Origin: Burkholderiaceae bacterium
GTDB taxonomy: Bacteria > Pseudomonadota > Gammaproteobacteria > Burkholderiales > Burkholderiaceae
Length of the DNA stretch: 6,947 bases
Direction: 5' to 3'
Assembly (NCBI GenBank): GCA_022701965.1
Contig: JAKONL010000530.1
Location: forward strand, 1 to 6,947
Made by a program: the position numbers and the translations under genes. This document shows positions 1-6,383 of the stretch, in pieces (position 1 is the stretch's first letter; every line of letters starts with the position of its first letter). Under the pieces are notes generated by a model. The model worked only from the letters and a program-made list of their open reading frames with translations, did not search any database and was not told where the DNA came from.

Positions 1-1
1 G

Positions 2-3000
2 GACATCCTCGGCGCCGAGACCCTGCCGCCCGAGCTCAGCGCCGCCGAGATCGATGCCGAGATCGCCACCAAGGTCGCCGCGCTCGCGACGCCGGCGCGC
101 CGCGGCCCCGCGCCCGTCGAGGCCTTCAGCCTGGCCGCGGACGCCTGGACCGCGAACGTCGGCGGCGCGCAGCCGCCCGTGGCGGACACGGAGGTGACCG
201 AGCTGGAGGACGGCGACCTCCTGAACATCTTCCTCGACGAAGCGCGCGAGGTGGTGCGCAACGGCCAGGCGGCCGTCGCCGCGCTCACGCAGGAACCTGA
301 CGCCGGCGGCGAGCTGACGGTGCTGCGGCGCGCGTTCCACACGCTCAAGGGCAGCGCCCGGATGGTCGGACTCACCGCCTATGGCGAAGCGGCCTGGGCG
401 TTCGAGCAGACGTTCAACCTCTGGCTGGCCGAACAGCGGCCGGTGACGCCGGCGCTGCTGTCGACCACCGGCACCGCGCTCGACGATTTCTCGCGCTGGG
501 TCGAGGCGATCGCGCAGGGACAGGCGCACGAGTGGGAGTCCGGCGCGTTCGTGCGCACCGCCAAGGCGCTGCGCAACGGCGAGCCGCCCGAGGCGGAGCG
601 TTCCGGCACCGCGACGGCGCCGAGCCAAACCGAGGCCGAGATGGAGACCGGGGATGCGGACGCGCGGGAGCTGGATGCGCTCCAGGCGCTCTACCAGGCA
701 CCGGCGGATCCGCAGTCGCCCGACCCGCTGACCGACGACGATTTCGCCGCCACCGACTTTCCGGAGCTCGATCGCCTGCCCGCCGCCGCTGCGCCGTCGG
801 CGTCGTCGGGCGTGCGGGACGCGTCGCCGCTGGGCGACGACATCGATTTCCTCGAGACCGCGCACGCCGCCTTCGCGCACCTGCCGCAGCGCCCACAGGA
901 GCCGGACGACGACTTCGACCTGGGGCCGGAGTTCGACGATTCGCCCTTCGATCGCGCGTACGCCGGAGATGCCGATTCGGAGCGCCCGACGCCGTCCGCG
1001 CCCGCCGACGATCGCGTCAAGGCCATCGGGCCGCTGCGCATCGGCCTCCCGCTCTACAACGTCTACCTGAACGAGGCCGACGAGTGGTCGCGGCAGCTCG
1101 CCGACGAACTCGACGCATGGGCACTGGACACGCAGGAGCACATCGCGGACTCGACCATCGGGTTCGCGCATTCGCTCGCCGGCAGCTCGGCCACGGTGGG
1201 CTTCCGGAGCCTGTCGGGCATGGCGCGGCTGATCGAGACGGCGCTGCAGCACCTGCAGCGCCAGGGCCGCGGCACGCCGGAGCAGGGCGCGGTGCTGGTC
1301 GCCGCGGCGGACGAACTGCGCCAGCTGCTGCACCAGTTCGCCGCCGGTTTCCTGCGCGATCCGCAGGAAAGCACGCTGGACGCGCTGCGCGAGGTCGCCG
1401 AGGCACCCGGCCTGCCGACCGGCCCGGCACCGCTCGATGCGTGGCAGCCGCCGGCCGATCCGATGCGCCGGCCCGCACCGTGGTCGACCGGGCGGCCGGA
1501 CGGTGCGGCCGCCGACGTGACGCTCGACGATGCCGAGGAGAGTTTCGACGTCGCCGACGCGATCGATGCCGACCTGTTCCCGATCTTCGAGGAGGAGGCG
1601 GCCGAACTGCTGCCCGTGCTCGGCGGCGCCCTGCGCGAATGGGCCCGCGACCCCGATGCGGACGCGCCGCGCGCGTCGACCCTGCGCTCGCTGCACACGC
1701 TCAAGGGCAGCGCCCGCCTGGCCGGCGCGATGCAGCTCGGCGAGCGCGCGCACCGCATGGAGTCCGAGATCGAGCGCATCGGCCGCGCGCAAGGCGGCAT
1801 CGAGCGCCATGCCGTCGAGCGGCTGCTCAACCGCTTCGACGCTCTGCAGTCGGGTTTCGACGCGCTGCGCGGGAAGGCTGGCGTCGAGCAGGCCGTCGAG
1901 ATGCCGGCGCCGGTGGCCGAGCCCGAGACGCGTCGTGCGCGCGGCGAGGCGGCGCCGGGCGTCGCGATGCCGATGTGGTCGGTGCTCGCGCCGCTGCGCG
2001 CGATCGCGGGGCAGGCCGTGCGCATCCGCACCCACCTGCTCGACCGGCTGGTGGCGCAGGCCGGCGAGATCATCATCACGCGCTCGCGCATGGAAACGCA
2101 GCTCGTGCAGCTGCGCACCTCGCTCGGCGACCTGACCGGCAACCTCGACCGCCTGCGCCAGCAGCTGCGCGACGTCGAGGTGCAGGCCGAGAGCCAGATG
2201 CAGTCGCGCCTCGCGCAGGCCAAGGACTCCCAGCAGGGCTTCGATCCGCTGGAGTTCGACCGCTTCACGCGCGTGCAGGAACTCACGCGGATGATGGCCG
2301 AGTCGGTCAACGACGTCGCGACGGTGCAGCGCACGCTGCAGAAGACCGTGCAGGCGACCGAGGACGACCTGAGCGCGCAGGCGCGCCAGGCGCGCGAACT
2401 CCAGCGCGGGCTGCTGCGCACGCGCATGGTGGAGTTCGAGGGCATCTCCGAGCGGCTCTACCGCGTCGTGCGCCAGGCCGCGAAGGACAGCGGCAAGCAG
2501 GTACGCCTGGACATCGGCGGCGGTTCGATCGAGATGGATCGCGGCGTCCTCGAGCGCATGACGCCGGCCTTCGAGCACCTGCTGCGCAACAGCGTCGCGC
2601 ACGGCATCGAGGACGCCGCGGCGCGCGAATGGGCCGGCAAGGACCCCACCGGGCTGATCGCGATCGAGCTGCGCCAGGAAGGCAACGACGTCTCGGTGAG
2701 CTTTCGCGACGACGGCGCCGGGCTCGACGTGCAGCGCATCGCCGACCGCGCGGTGGCGCTCGGGCTCGCCGGGTACGGCGAACAGCTGTCGCCCGACCGG
2801 GCGGCGGAGCTGATCTTCCACCCCGGCTTCTCGACCGCCCGCCAGGTCTCGGAGCTCGCCGGCCGCGGCATCAGCATGGACGTGGTGCGCGCCAGCGTCG
2901 TCGCGCTGGGCGGGCGCATCGAGACACAGAGCGTGCGGGGTCGGGGCACCACCTTCAGGCTGGTGCTGCCGCTGACCACCGCCGTGACGCACGTCGTGAT

Positions 3001-3859
3001 GGTGCGCGCCGGCACGATGACGGTCGGCGTGCCGTCGAACCTGGTCGAGGTGGTGCTGCGGGTGACGGCCGACGAGCTCGACGCCGGCTACGTCGCACAG
3101 CACCATCGCTTCGACGGCGAGGACGTGCCGCTCTACTGGGCCGGCGCGTTGCTGCAGTCGTCGGCGCGCAGCGAGCAGCCGGATGCGCGCGGGCATGCGA
3201 TCGCGATCGTGCGCAGCGCGTCGCAGCGGCTCGCGCTGCACGTCGACGAGGTGCTCGGGAACCAGGAAGTGGTGGTCAAGAACCTCGGTCCGCAGCTCTC
3301 GCGGCTGCCGGGCATCGCAGCGGTCTCGGTGCTGGCGTCGGGGGCGGTCTCGCTGATCTACAACCCAGTGGCGCTGGCCGCGGTGCACGGCGAGGCGGCG
3401 CGGGAATGGCAGCGCGCCGCCATGGCGCAATGGGCGCAGGAGGGCGATTCACCCGGCGCCGCAGCGCTCCCCGCCGAGGCGCCGCTGGTGCTGGTGGTCG
3501 ACGACTCGATCACCGTGCGCCGCGTCACGCAGCGCCTGCTGCAGCGCGAAGGCTTCCGCGTCGCGCTGGCCATCGACGGGCTGCAGGCGCTGGAACGGCT
3601 GCAGCAGGAACGCCCTGCGGTCGTGCTGTCGGACATCGAGATGCCGCGCATGGACGGCTTCGACCTGGTTCGCAACATCCGCGCCGACACGGATCTCGCC
3701 GGCCTGCCGGTGATCATGATCACCTCGCGCATCGCCGCCAAGCACCGCGAGCTCGCGATGGAGCTCGGCGTCGACCACTACCTGGGCAAGCCGTATTCGG
3801 AGGACGAACTGGTGCGGCTGGTGCGCAGCTGCATCCGGGTCACTTCCGCGGCTTCCTGA
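2..3859 (+). CDS. chpA: ChpA/PilL-type hybrid chemotaxis histidine kinase, 3' part (5' end outside window)
   Basis: This is the CheA-like hybrid kinase of the type IV pilus (Chp/Pil) chemosensory system. It is cytoplasmic and passes phosphate from ATP through Hpt histidines to response regulators that control twitching. The frame is open from nt 2 with no stop, giving 1285 visible residues (numbered here from nt 2). The GTG at 179 lies in an Ala/Pro linker and is not the real start. Visible domains: Hpt1 about 71-150 (His113 in HTLKGSAR); a long acidic Asp/Ala/Pro linker about 200-345; Hpt2 about 349-420 (His390 in HSLAGSSA, usual Lys replaced by Ala); Hpt3 about 522-597 (His565 in HTLKGSAR); helical dimerisation region about 673-807; HATPase with N-box Asn863, G1 DDGAG 903-907 and G2 GRGIS 954-958; CheW-like about 993-1128; receiver about 1161-1279 with DD1167-1168, phospho-Asp1211, Thr1241, Lys1263. 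Catalytic motifs look intact. Family members often carry more Hpt domains upstream. The family call is firm; chpA versus pilL is a naming choice. Confidence 0.93.
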   Translation, partial: DILGAETLPPELSAAEIDAEIATKVAALATPARRGPAPVEAFSLAADAWTANVGGAQPPVADTEVTELEDGDLLNIFLDEAREVVRNGQAAVAALTQEPDAGGELTVLRRAFHTLKGSARMVGLTAYGEAAWAFEQTFNLWLAEQRPVTPALLSTTGTALDDFSRWVEAIAQGQAHEWESGAFVRTAKALRNGEPPEAERSGTATAPSQTEAEMETGDADARELDALQALYQAPADPQSPDPLTDDDFAATDFPELDRLPAAAAPSASSGVRDASPLGDDIDFLETAHAAFAHLPQRPQEPDDDFDLGPEFDDSPFDRAYAGDADSERPTPSAPADDRVKAIGPLRIGLPLYNVYLNEADEWSRQLADELDAWALDTQEHIADSTIGFAHSLAGSSATVGFRSLSGMARLIETALQHLQRQGRGTPEQGAVLVAAADELRQLLHQFAAGFLRDPQESTLDALREVAEAPGLPTGPAPLDAWQPPADPMRRPAPWSTGRPDGAAADVTLDDAEESFDVADAIDADLFPIFEEEAAELLPVLGGALREWARDPDADAPRASTLRSLHTLKGSARLAGAMQLGERAHRMESEIERIGRAQGGIERHAVERLLNRFDALQSGFDALRGKAGVEQAVEMPAPVAEPETRRARGEAAPGVAMPMWSVLAPLRAIAGQAVRIRTHLLDRLVAQAGEIIITRSRMETQLVQLRTSLGDLTGNLDRLRQQLRDVEVQAESQMQSRLAQAKDSQQGFDPLEFDRFTRVQELTRMMAESVNDVATVQRTLQKTVQATEDDLSAQARQARELQRGLLRTRMVEFEGISERLYRVVRQAAKDSGKQVRLDIGGGSIEMDRGVLERMTPAFEHLLRNSVAHGIEDAAAREWAGKDPTGLIAIELRQEGNDVSVSFRDDGAGLDVQRIADRAVALGLAGYGEQLSPDRAAELIFHPGFSTARQVSELAGRGISMDVVRASVVALGGRIETQSVRGRGTTFRLVLPLTTAVTHVVMVRAGTMTVGVPSNLVEVVLRVTADELDAGYVAQHHRFDGEDVPLYWAGALLQSSARSEQPDARGHAIAIVRSASQRLALHVDEVLGNQEVVVKNLGPQLSRLPGIAAVSVLASGAVSLIYNPVALAAVHGEAAREWQRAAMAQWAQEGDSPGAAALPAEAPLVLVVDDSITVRRVTQRLLQREGFRVALAIDGLQALERLQQERPAVVLSDIEMPRMDGFDLVRNIRADTDLAGLPVIMITSRIAAKHRELAMELGVDHYLGKPYSEDELVRLVRSCIRVTSAAS
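338..360 (+). repeat. 23-bp perfect direct repeat, copy 1 (Hpt1 phosphorylation motif)
   Basis: These 23 bases are identical to 1694-1716. Both copies encode HTLKGSA plus the first two bases of an Arg codon, around the phosphorylated histidine of the first visible Hpt domain. The match ends at 337/1693 on the left and 361/1717 on the right. The copies are 1356 bp apart, a multiple of three. The identity is read directly; shared motif and shared codon use may explain it. Confidence 0.9.
1694..1716 (+). repeat. 23-bp perfect direct repeat, copy 2 (Hpt3 phosphorylation motif)
   Basis: Second copy of the repeat at 338-360, covering the phosphorylated histidine of the third visible Hpt domain. 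The Hpt2 motif between them (His codon at 1169-1171) does not share the sequence, so the identity is specific to domains 1 and 3. Confidence 0.9.
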
Positions 3860-5375
3860 TCGCCTTGGGCTTGGGCTTGGTCTTCTTGTCCGCGGAAGCG
3901 GGCGCGCGCACCACGCCGTAGCGCTGCAGCGTGGCGTCGCGCGCCTCGGCATGGTCGACGACCGGCCGGGGATAGTTGTCGCCGAGCTTCACGCCGGCCG
4001 CCTCGAGTTCGAGCGGCTTGGCCTCCCACGGCGCGTGGATCGCGAGCTTCGAGAGCTTGTCGAGCTGCGGCAGGTAGCGGCGGATGAACTTGCCTTCGGG
4101 ATCGAAGCGCTGGCTCTGCGAGACCGGGTTGAAGATGCGGAAGTAGGGCTGCGCGTCGCAGCCGCTCGAACTCGCCCACTGCCAGCCGCCGTTGTTCGAC
4201 GACATCTCGAAGTCGTTGAGATGCGTCGCGAAGTAGGCCTCGCCGCGGCGCCAGTCGACGCCCAGGTCCTTGCACAGGAAGCTCGCGACGACCATGCGCA
4301 GGCGGTTGTGCATGTAGCCGGTCTGGTTGATCTGCATCATGGCCGCGTCGACCAGCGGATAGCCGGTGCGGCCCTCGCACCAGGCGGCGAACAACTGGTC
4401 GGCCTGCTTGCCGCGCAGCCAGGCGATGCGGTCGTACTCGGGCTTGAAGCTCTCGCCCTTGGCGACCTGCGGGTTGTGCGCGAGCACCTGGAAGTAGAAG
4501 TCGCGCCAGACCAGCTCGCTCAGCCAGGTCGATGCGCCCGCGTCGCCGCCGAGCGAGAGCTTGCGCGCGACGCCGGCCAGTTGCCGCACCGACACCGTGC
4601 CGAAGCGCAGGTGCACGCTCAGGTAGCTCGGTCCGCGCACGGCCGGGAAGTTGCGCGCCTCGTCGTAGCGGTCGATGCGCTCGAAGAAATCGTCGAACAG
4701 CGCCGCTCCGCCTTGCGTGCCGGTCGGGATCTCGAGCTCGACCAGGTTAGTTTTCTCGAAGCCGATGTCCGCGAGCGACGGGACCGGCGCATCGTGCGAC
4801 TTCGGCGGCATCACCAGCGCATCGGCATGTCCGCGCACCGGGTAGGGCTTGACGAAGAAGTCGTCGAGCTTGGCCAGCCAGGTGCGCCTGTAGGGCGTGA
4901 ACACCGTGTAGGGCTGTCCGACCTTGCTCAGCACCTCGTCGCGCTCGAAGATCACGTGGTCCTTCGAGGTGTGGAAGGCGATGCCGGCGTTGGCGAGCGC
5001 CCCGAGCACCTTGGCGTCGCGCGCGACGGCATTGGGCTCGAAGTCGCGGTTGGCGAAGACCACCTGCACGCCCAGCTCGGCGGCGACGACGGGCAGGTCT
5101 TCCTCGGCCGCCGCATGGCGCACGACCAGCGCGCCGCCGAGCGTGCGCAGGTCGGCATCGAGCTCGACCAGCGATTCGCGGATGAATTCCACGCGCCGGT
5201 CGGCCCGCGGCAGCGGATCGAGGATCGCCTTGTCGAAGATGAAAACGCAGACCACTTCGCGACAGGTTCGAAGGGCGTGCCAGAGCGCTGCGTTGTCGTC
5301 GACGCGAAGATCGCGGCGGAACCACATCAGGCCCTTGGGATAGGTCTTGTCGACGGCCAGTAAAATCGGAGGCAT
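3840..5375 (-). CDS. phrB: Deoxyribodipyrimidine photo-lyase (class I CPD photolyase)
   Basis: Light-driven flavoenzyme that splits cyclobutane pyrimidine dimers; 511 residues from the chosen start. The N-terminal alpha/beta antenna domain begins at KGLMWFRRDLR (14-24). The C-terminal FAD domain carries ELVWRDF (287-293; Glu287 and Trp290 match E. coli Glu274 and Trp277), TGYPLVDAAM (337-346), YMHNRLRM (354-361) and NNGGWQW (394-400). The electron-transfer tryptophans are present: Trp319, Trp375 and Trp398, matching E. coli 306, 359 and 382. Asn394 matches Asn378, which favours photolyase over cryptochrome. The last 16 residues are Lys/Pro-rich. Start choice: ATG at 5375-5373 keeps the whole first beta strand but has a GGAAG only 2 nt away. 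ATG at 5327-5325 (MWFRR) has a weak AAGGG at better spacing but trims that strand. An ATG at 5405 is unlikely. The gene overlaps chpA by 20 bp tail to tail and yqgE by 2 bp head to head. Confidence 0.95.
   Translation of the reverse strand: MPPILLAVDKTYPKGLMWFRRDLRVDDNAALWHALRTCREVVCVFIFDKAILDPLPRADRRVEFIRESLVELDADLRTLGGALVVRHAAAEEDLPVVAAELGVQVVFANRDFEPNAVARDAKVLGALANAGIAFHTSKDHVIFERDEVLSKVGQPYTVFTPYRRTWLAKLDDFFVKPYPVRGHADALVMPPKSHDAPVPSLADIGFEKTNLVELEIPTGTQGGAALFDDFFERIDRYDEARNFPAVRGPSYLSVHLRFGTVSVRQLAGVARKLSLGGDAGASTWLSELVWRDFYFQVLAHNPQVAKGESFKPEYDRIAWLRGKQADQLFAAWCEGRTGYPLVDAAMMQINQTGYMHNRLRMVVASFLCKDLGVDWRRGEAYFATHLNDFEMSSNNGGWQWASSSGCDAQPYFRIFNPVSQSQRFDPEGKFIRRYLPQLDKLSKLAIHAPWEAKPLELEAAGVKLGDNYPRPVVDHAEARDATLQRYGVVRAPASADKKTKPKPKAIRKPRK
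3843..3898. repeat. 9-bp perfect inverted repeat spanning the convergent chpA/phrB 3' ends
   Basis: CTTCCGCGG at 3843-3851 pairs perfectly with CCGCGGAAG at 3890-3898, leaving a 38-nt loop that contains the chpA stop codon. Either transcript could fold it. No T-run follows on either strand, so it does not look like a standard intrinsic terminator. It could be a bidirectional 3'-end structure or a coincidence in GC-rich coding DNA. Confidence 0.45.
3865..3882. repeat. Short hexamer tandem repeat encoding the PhrB Lys-Pro tail
   Basis: Three tandem 6-bp units, TTGGGC, TTGGGC and TTGGTC, read on the plus strand. On the minus strand this region encodes the KPKPK stretch near the PhrB C-terminus. 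It lies in the loop of the 9-bp inverted repeat, just beyond the chpA stop. Confidence 0.6.
5361..5366 (+). promoter_or_regulatory. Candidate -10 box (TAAAAT) for leaderless yqgE transcription
   Basis: TAAAAT differs from the sigma-70 consensus TATAAT at one base and stands out in GC-rich DNA. It ends 7 nt before the yqgE ATG, so transcription would begin at or next to the A of the start codon. The -35 is poor: TTGGGA at 5335-5340 gives a 20-bp spacer, and nothing better sits at 16-18 bp. If phrB starts at 5375, this box lies inside its first codons. This is inference from sequence only. Confidence 0.42.
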
Positions 5376-5973
5376 GTCTTCCGATTCTGCCCTGATGAAC
5401 CTCACGCATCACTTCCTGATCGCGATGCCCGGGATGGAAGATGCCACTTTCAGTCGCAGCGTCGTCTACCTCTGCGAGCACAGCGAGCGCGGGGCGCTGG
5501 GCCTGGTGATCAACAAGCCCAGCGACATCGACCTCGCGTCGCTGTTCCAGAAGATCGACCTGCATCTCTCGCGTCCCGAACTCGGCGCATCGCCCGTGTT
5601 CCAGGGTGGGCCGGTGCAGACCGAGCGCGGCTTCGTGCTGCACGAGCCGGTCTTCGCCGATGCCGACCGGCCGAAGGAATCGGTCTACGCCTCGACCATG
5701 ACGATTCCCGGCGGACTGGAGATGACCACGTCCAAGGACGTGCTCGAAGCGCTCGCGACCGGCGCCGGTCCGCGCAAGGTGCTGGTGTCGCTCGGCTATT
5801 CGGCCTGGGGCGAGGGTCAGCTGGAGTCGGAGCTGGCCGAGAACAGCTGGCTGACCGTTGGCGCCGACCCGGCCGTGATCTTCGATACGCCGGTCGCGCA
5901 GCGCTACGACAGGGCACTGATGCTGCTCGGCCTCGAAGCATGGACGCTGTCGCCCGATGCCGGCCACGCATGA
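5374..5973 (+). CDS. yqgE: YqgE/AlgH family protein (UPF0301)
   Basis: A 199-residue cytoplasmic protein of the YqgE/AlgH family, whose biochemical role is not settled; the Pseudomonas homologue AlgH was linked to alginate regulation. Visible family motifs: FLIAMPGM (14-21), VVYLCEH (30-36), GALGLVINKP (40-49), FQGGPV (76-81) and GYSAWGEGQLESE (141-153). Length matches the family. ATG at 5374 gives the usual short lead-in before NLTHHFLIAMP. A GGAGG at 5368-5372 ends only 1 nt before this ATG, too close for normal Shine-Dalgarno use, whereas the TAAAAT box suggests leaderless initiation. A TTG at 5347 and an ATG at 5395 are poorer alternatives. The stop overlaps the ruvX start as ATGA, implying co-translation. 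yqgE next to ruvX is a widely conserved pair. Confidence 0.95.
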   Translation: MSSDSALMNLTHHFLIAMPGMEDATFSRSVVYLCEHSERGALGLVINKPSDIDLASLFQKIDLHLSRPELGASPVFQGGPVQTERGFVLHEPVFADADRPKESVYASTMTIPGGLEMTTSKDVLEALATGAGPRKVLVSLGYSAWGEGQLESELAENSWLTVGADPAVIFDTPVAQRYDRALMLLGLEAWTLSPDAGHA

Positions 5974-6383
5974 CCGCTGAAGCGCCGGCCGTTCCGTCAC
6001 ATTTCCAGAGCTTCCTGCACTTCGACTACGGCCAGAAACGCACCGGCGTCGCCAGCGGCAACCGGCTGCTCGGCACCGCGTCGCCGCAGTCCACCATCCG
6101 GGCCGAGGGCGATGCGCGCTTCGCCCAGGTCAAGGCGCGGATCAGGGAATGGCAGCCCGACGCGCTGGTCGTCGGCGTGCCCTATCACCCGGACGGCGCG
6201 AGCCACGAGAACACGGCGCGGGCGCTGAAGTTCGCGCGCCAGCTGCGCGGCCGCTTCGCTCTGCCCGTCTACCAGGTCGACGAGCGCTACAGCACGACCG
6301 AGGCGATCGCCTCCGGCGCGCGCGACGCCGACGCGGCGTCGGCCTGCATCATCCTCGAACAGTTCCTGAGGACGCTCCCTTGA
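5970..6383 (+). CDS. ruvX: Holliday junction resolvase-like RuvX / pre-16S rRNA nuclease YqgF
   Basis: A 137-residue RNase H-fold nuclease. E. coli YqgF is essential and takes part in 16S rRNA 5'-end maturation and related RNA processing; older annotation predicted a Holliday junction resolvase. Motifs: FDYGQKRTGVA (18-28) with first catalytic Asp19; ALVVGVPYHPDG (65-76); VDERYST (103-109); DADAASACIILEQF (119-132) with likely last acidic residue Asp121. Length matches the family, though the loop between VDERYST and ASACIILE is about ten residues shorter than in E. coli. ATG at 5970 overlaps the yqgE stop in ATGA and has no clear Shine-Dalgarno, which fits translational coupling. An in-frame ATG at 5940 would add ten unconserved residues and lies within yqgE. 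The stop overlaps the pyrR TTG start. Confidence 0.94.
   Translation: MTAEAPAVPSHFQSFLHFDYGQKRTGVASGNRLLGTASPQSTIRAEGDARFAQVKARIREWQPDALVVGVPYHPDGASHENTARALKFARQLRGRFALPVYQVDERYSTTEAIASGARDADAASACIILEQFLRTLP
6368..6372 (+). promoter_or_regulatory. Ribosome binding site supporting the pyrR TTG start
   Basis: GAGGA lies within the last codons of ruvX and ends 7 nt before the TTG at 6380. This is normal Shine-Dalgarno spacing and is the main nucleotide evidence for the TTG, since the next in-frame ATG is inside the conserved region. Confidence 0.6.

Noticed and set aside
1063..2445. 460-codon open frame on the minus strand, antisense to chpA
   Set aside because: Ser/Arg/Ala-rich translation with no recognisable motif and no supporting start; a shadow of the codon bias of chpA.
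3843..3898. Intrinsic bidirectional terminator between chpA and phrB
   Set aside because: The 9-bp stem is perfect, but the 38-nt loop is long and neither strand has a T-run after the stem. Kept as an inverted repeat, not a terminator.
532..3921. 1129-codon open frame on the plus strand overlapping chpA in another frame
   Set aside because: The translation is almost entirely Arg, Ala, Gly and Pro with no domain, as expected for the shifted frame of a GC-rich gene where stops are rare. The chpA frame has full motif support.
4745..4756. Small AT-rich patch (GTTAGTTTTCTC) inside phrB as an internal promoter or insertion scar
   Set aside because: It is read as normal codons for Glu-Lys-Thr-Asn in a continuous PhrB frame, with no paired -35 or repeat. 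Probably ordinary codon variation.
3951..5363. 470-codon open frame on the plus strand, antisense to phrB
   Set aside because: It mirrors phrB and has no motif. PhrB shows a complete set of photolyase motifs on the opposite strand.
5378..5382. Minus-strand GGAAG as a Shine-Dalgarno for phrB at 5375
   Set aside because: It ends only 2 nt before the ATG, too close for normal use, so it does not decide the phrB start. The start was chosen on preservation of the first beta strand.
4747..6000. 417-codon minus-strand open frame across yqgE and phrB
   Set aside because: It crosses the divergent starts of two clear genes and has biased, motif-free composition.
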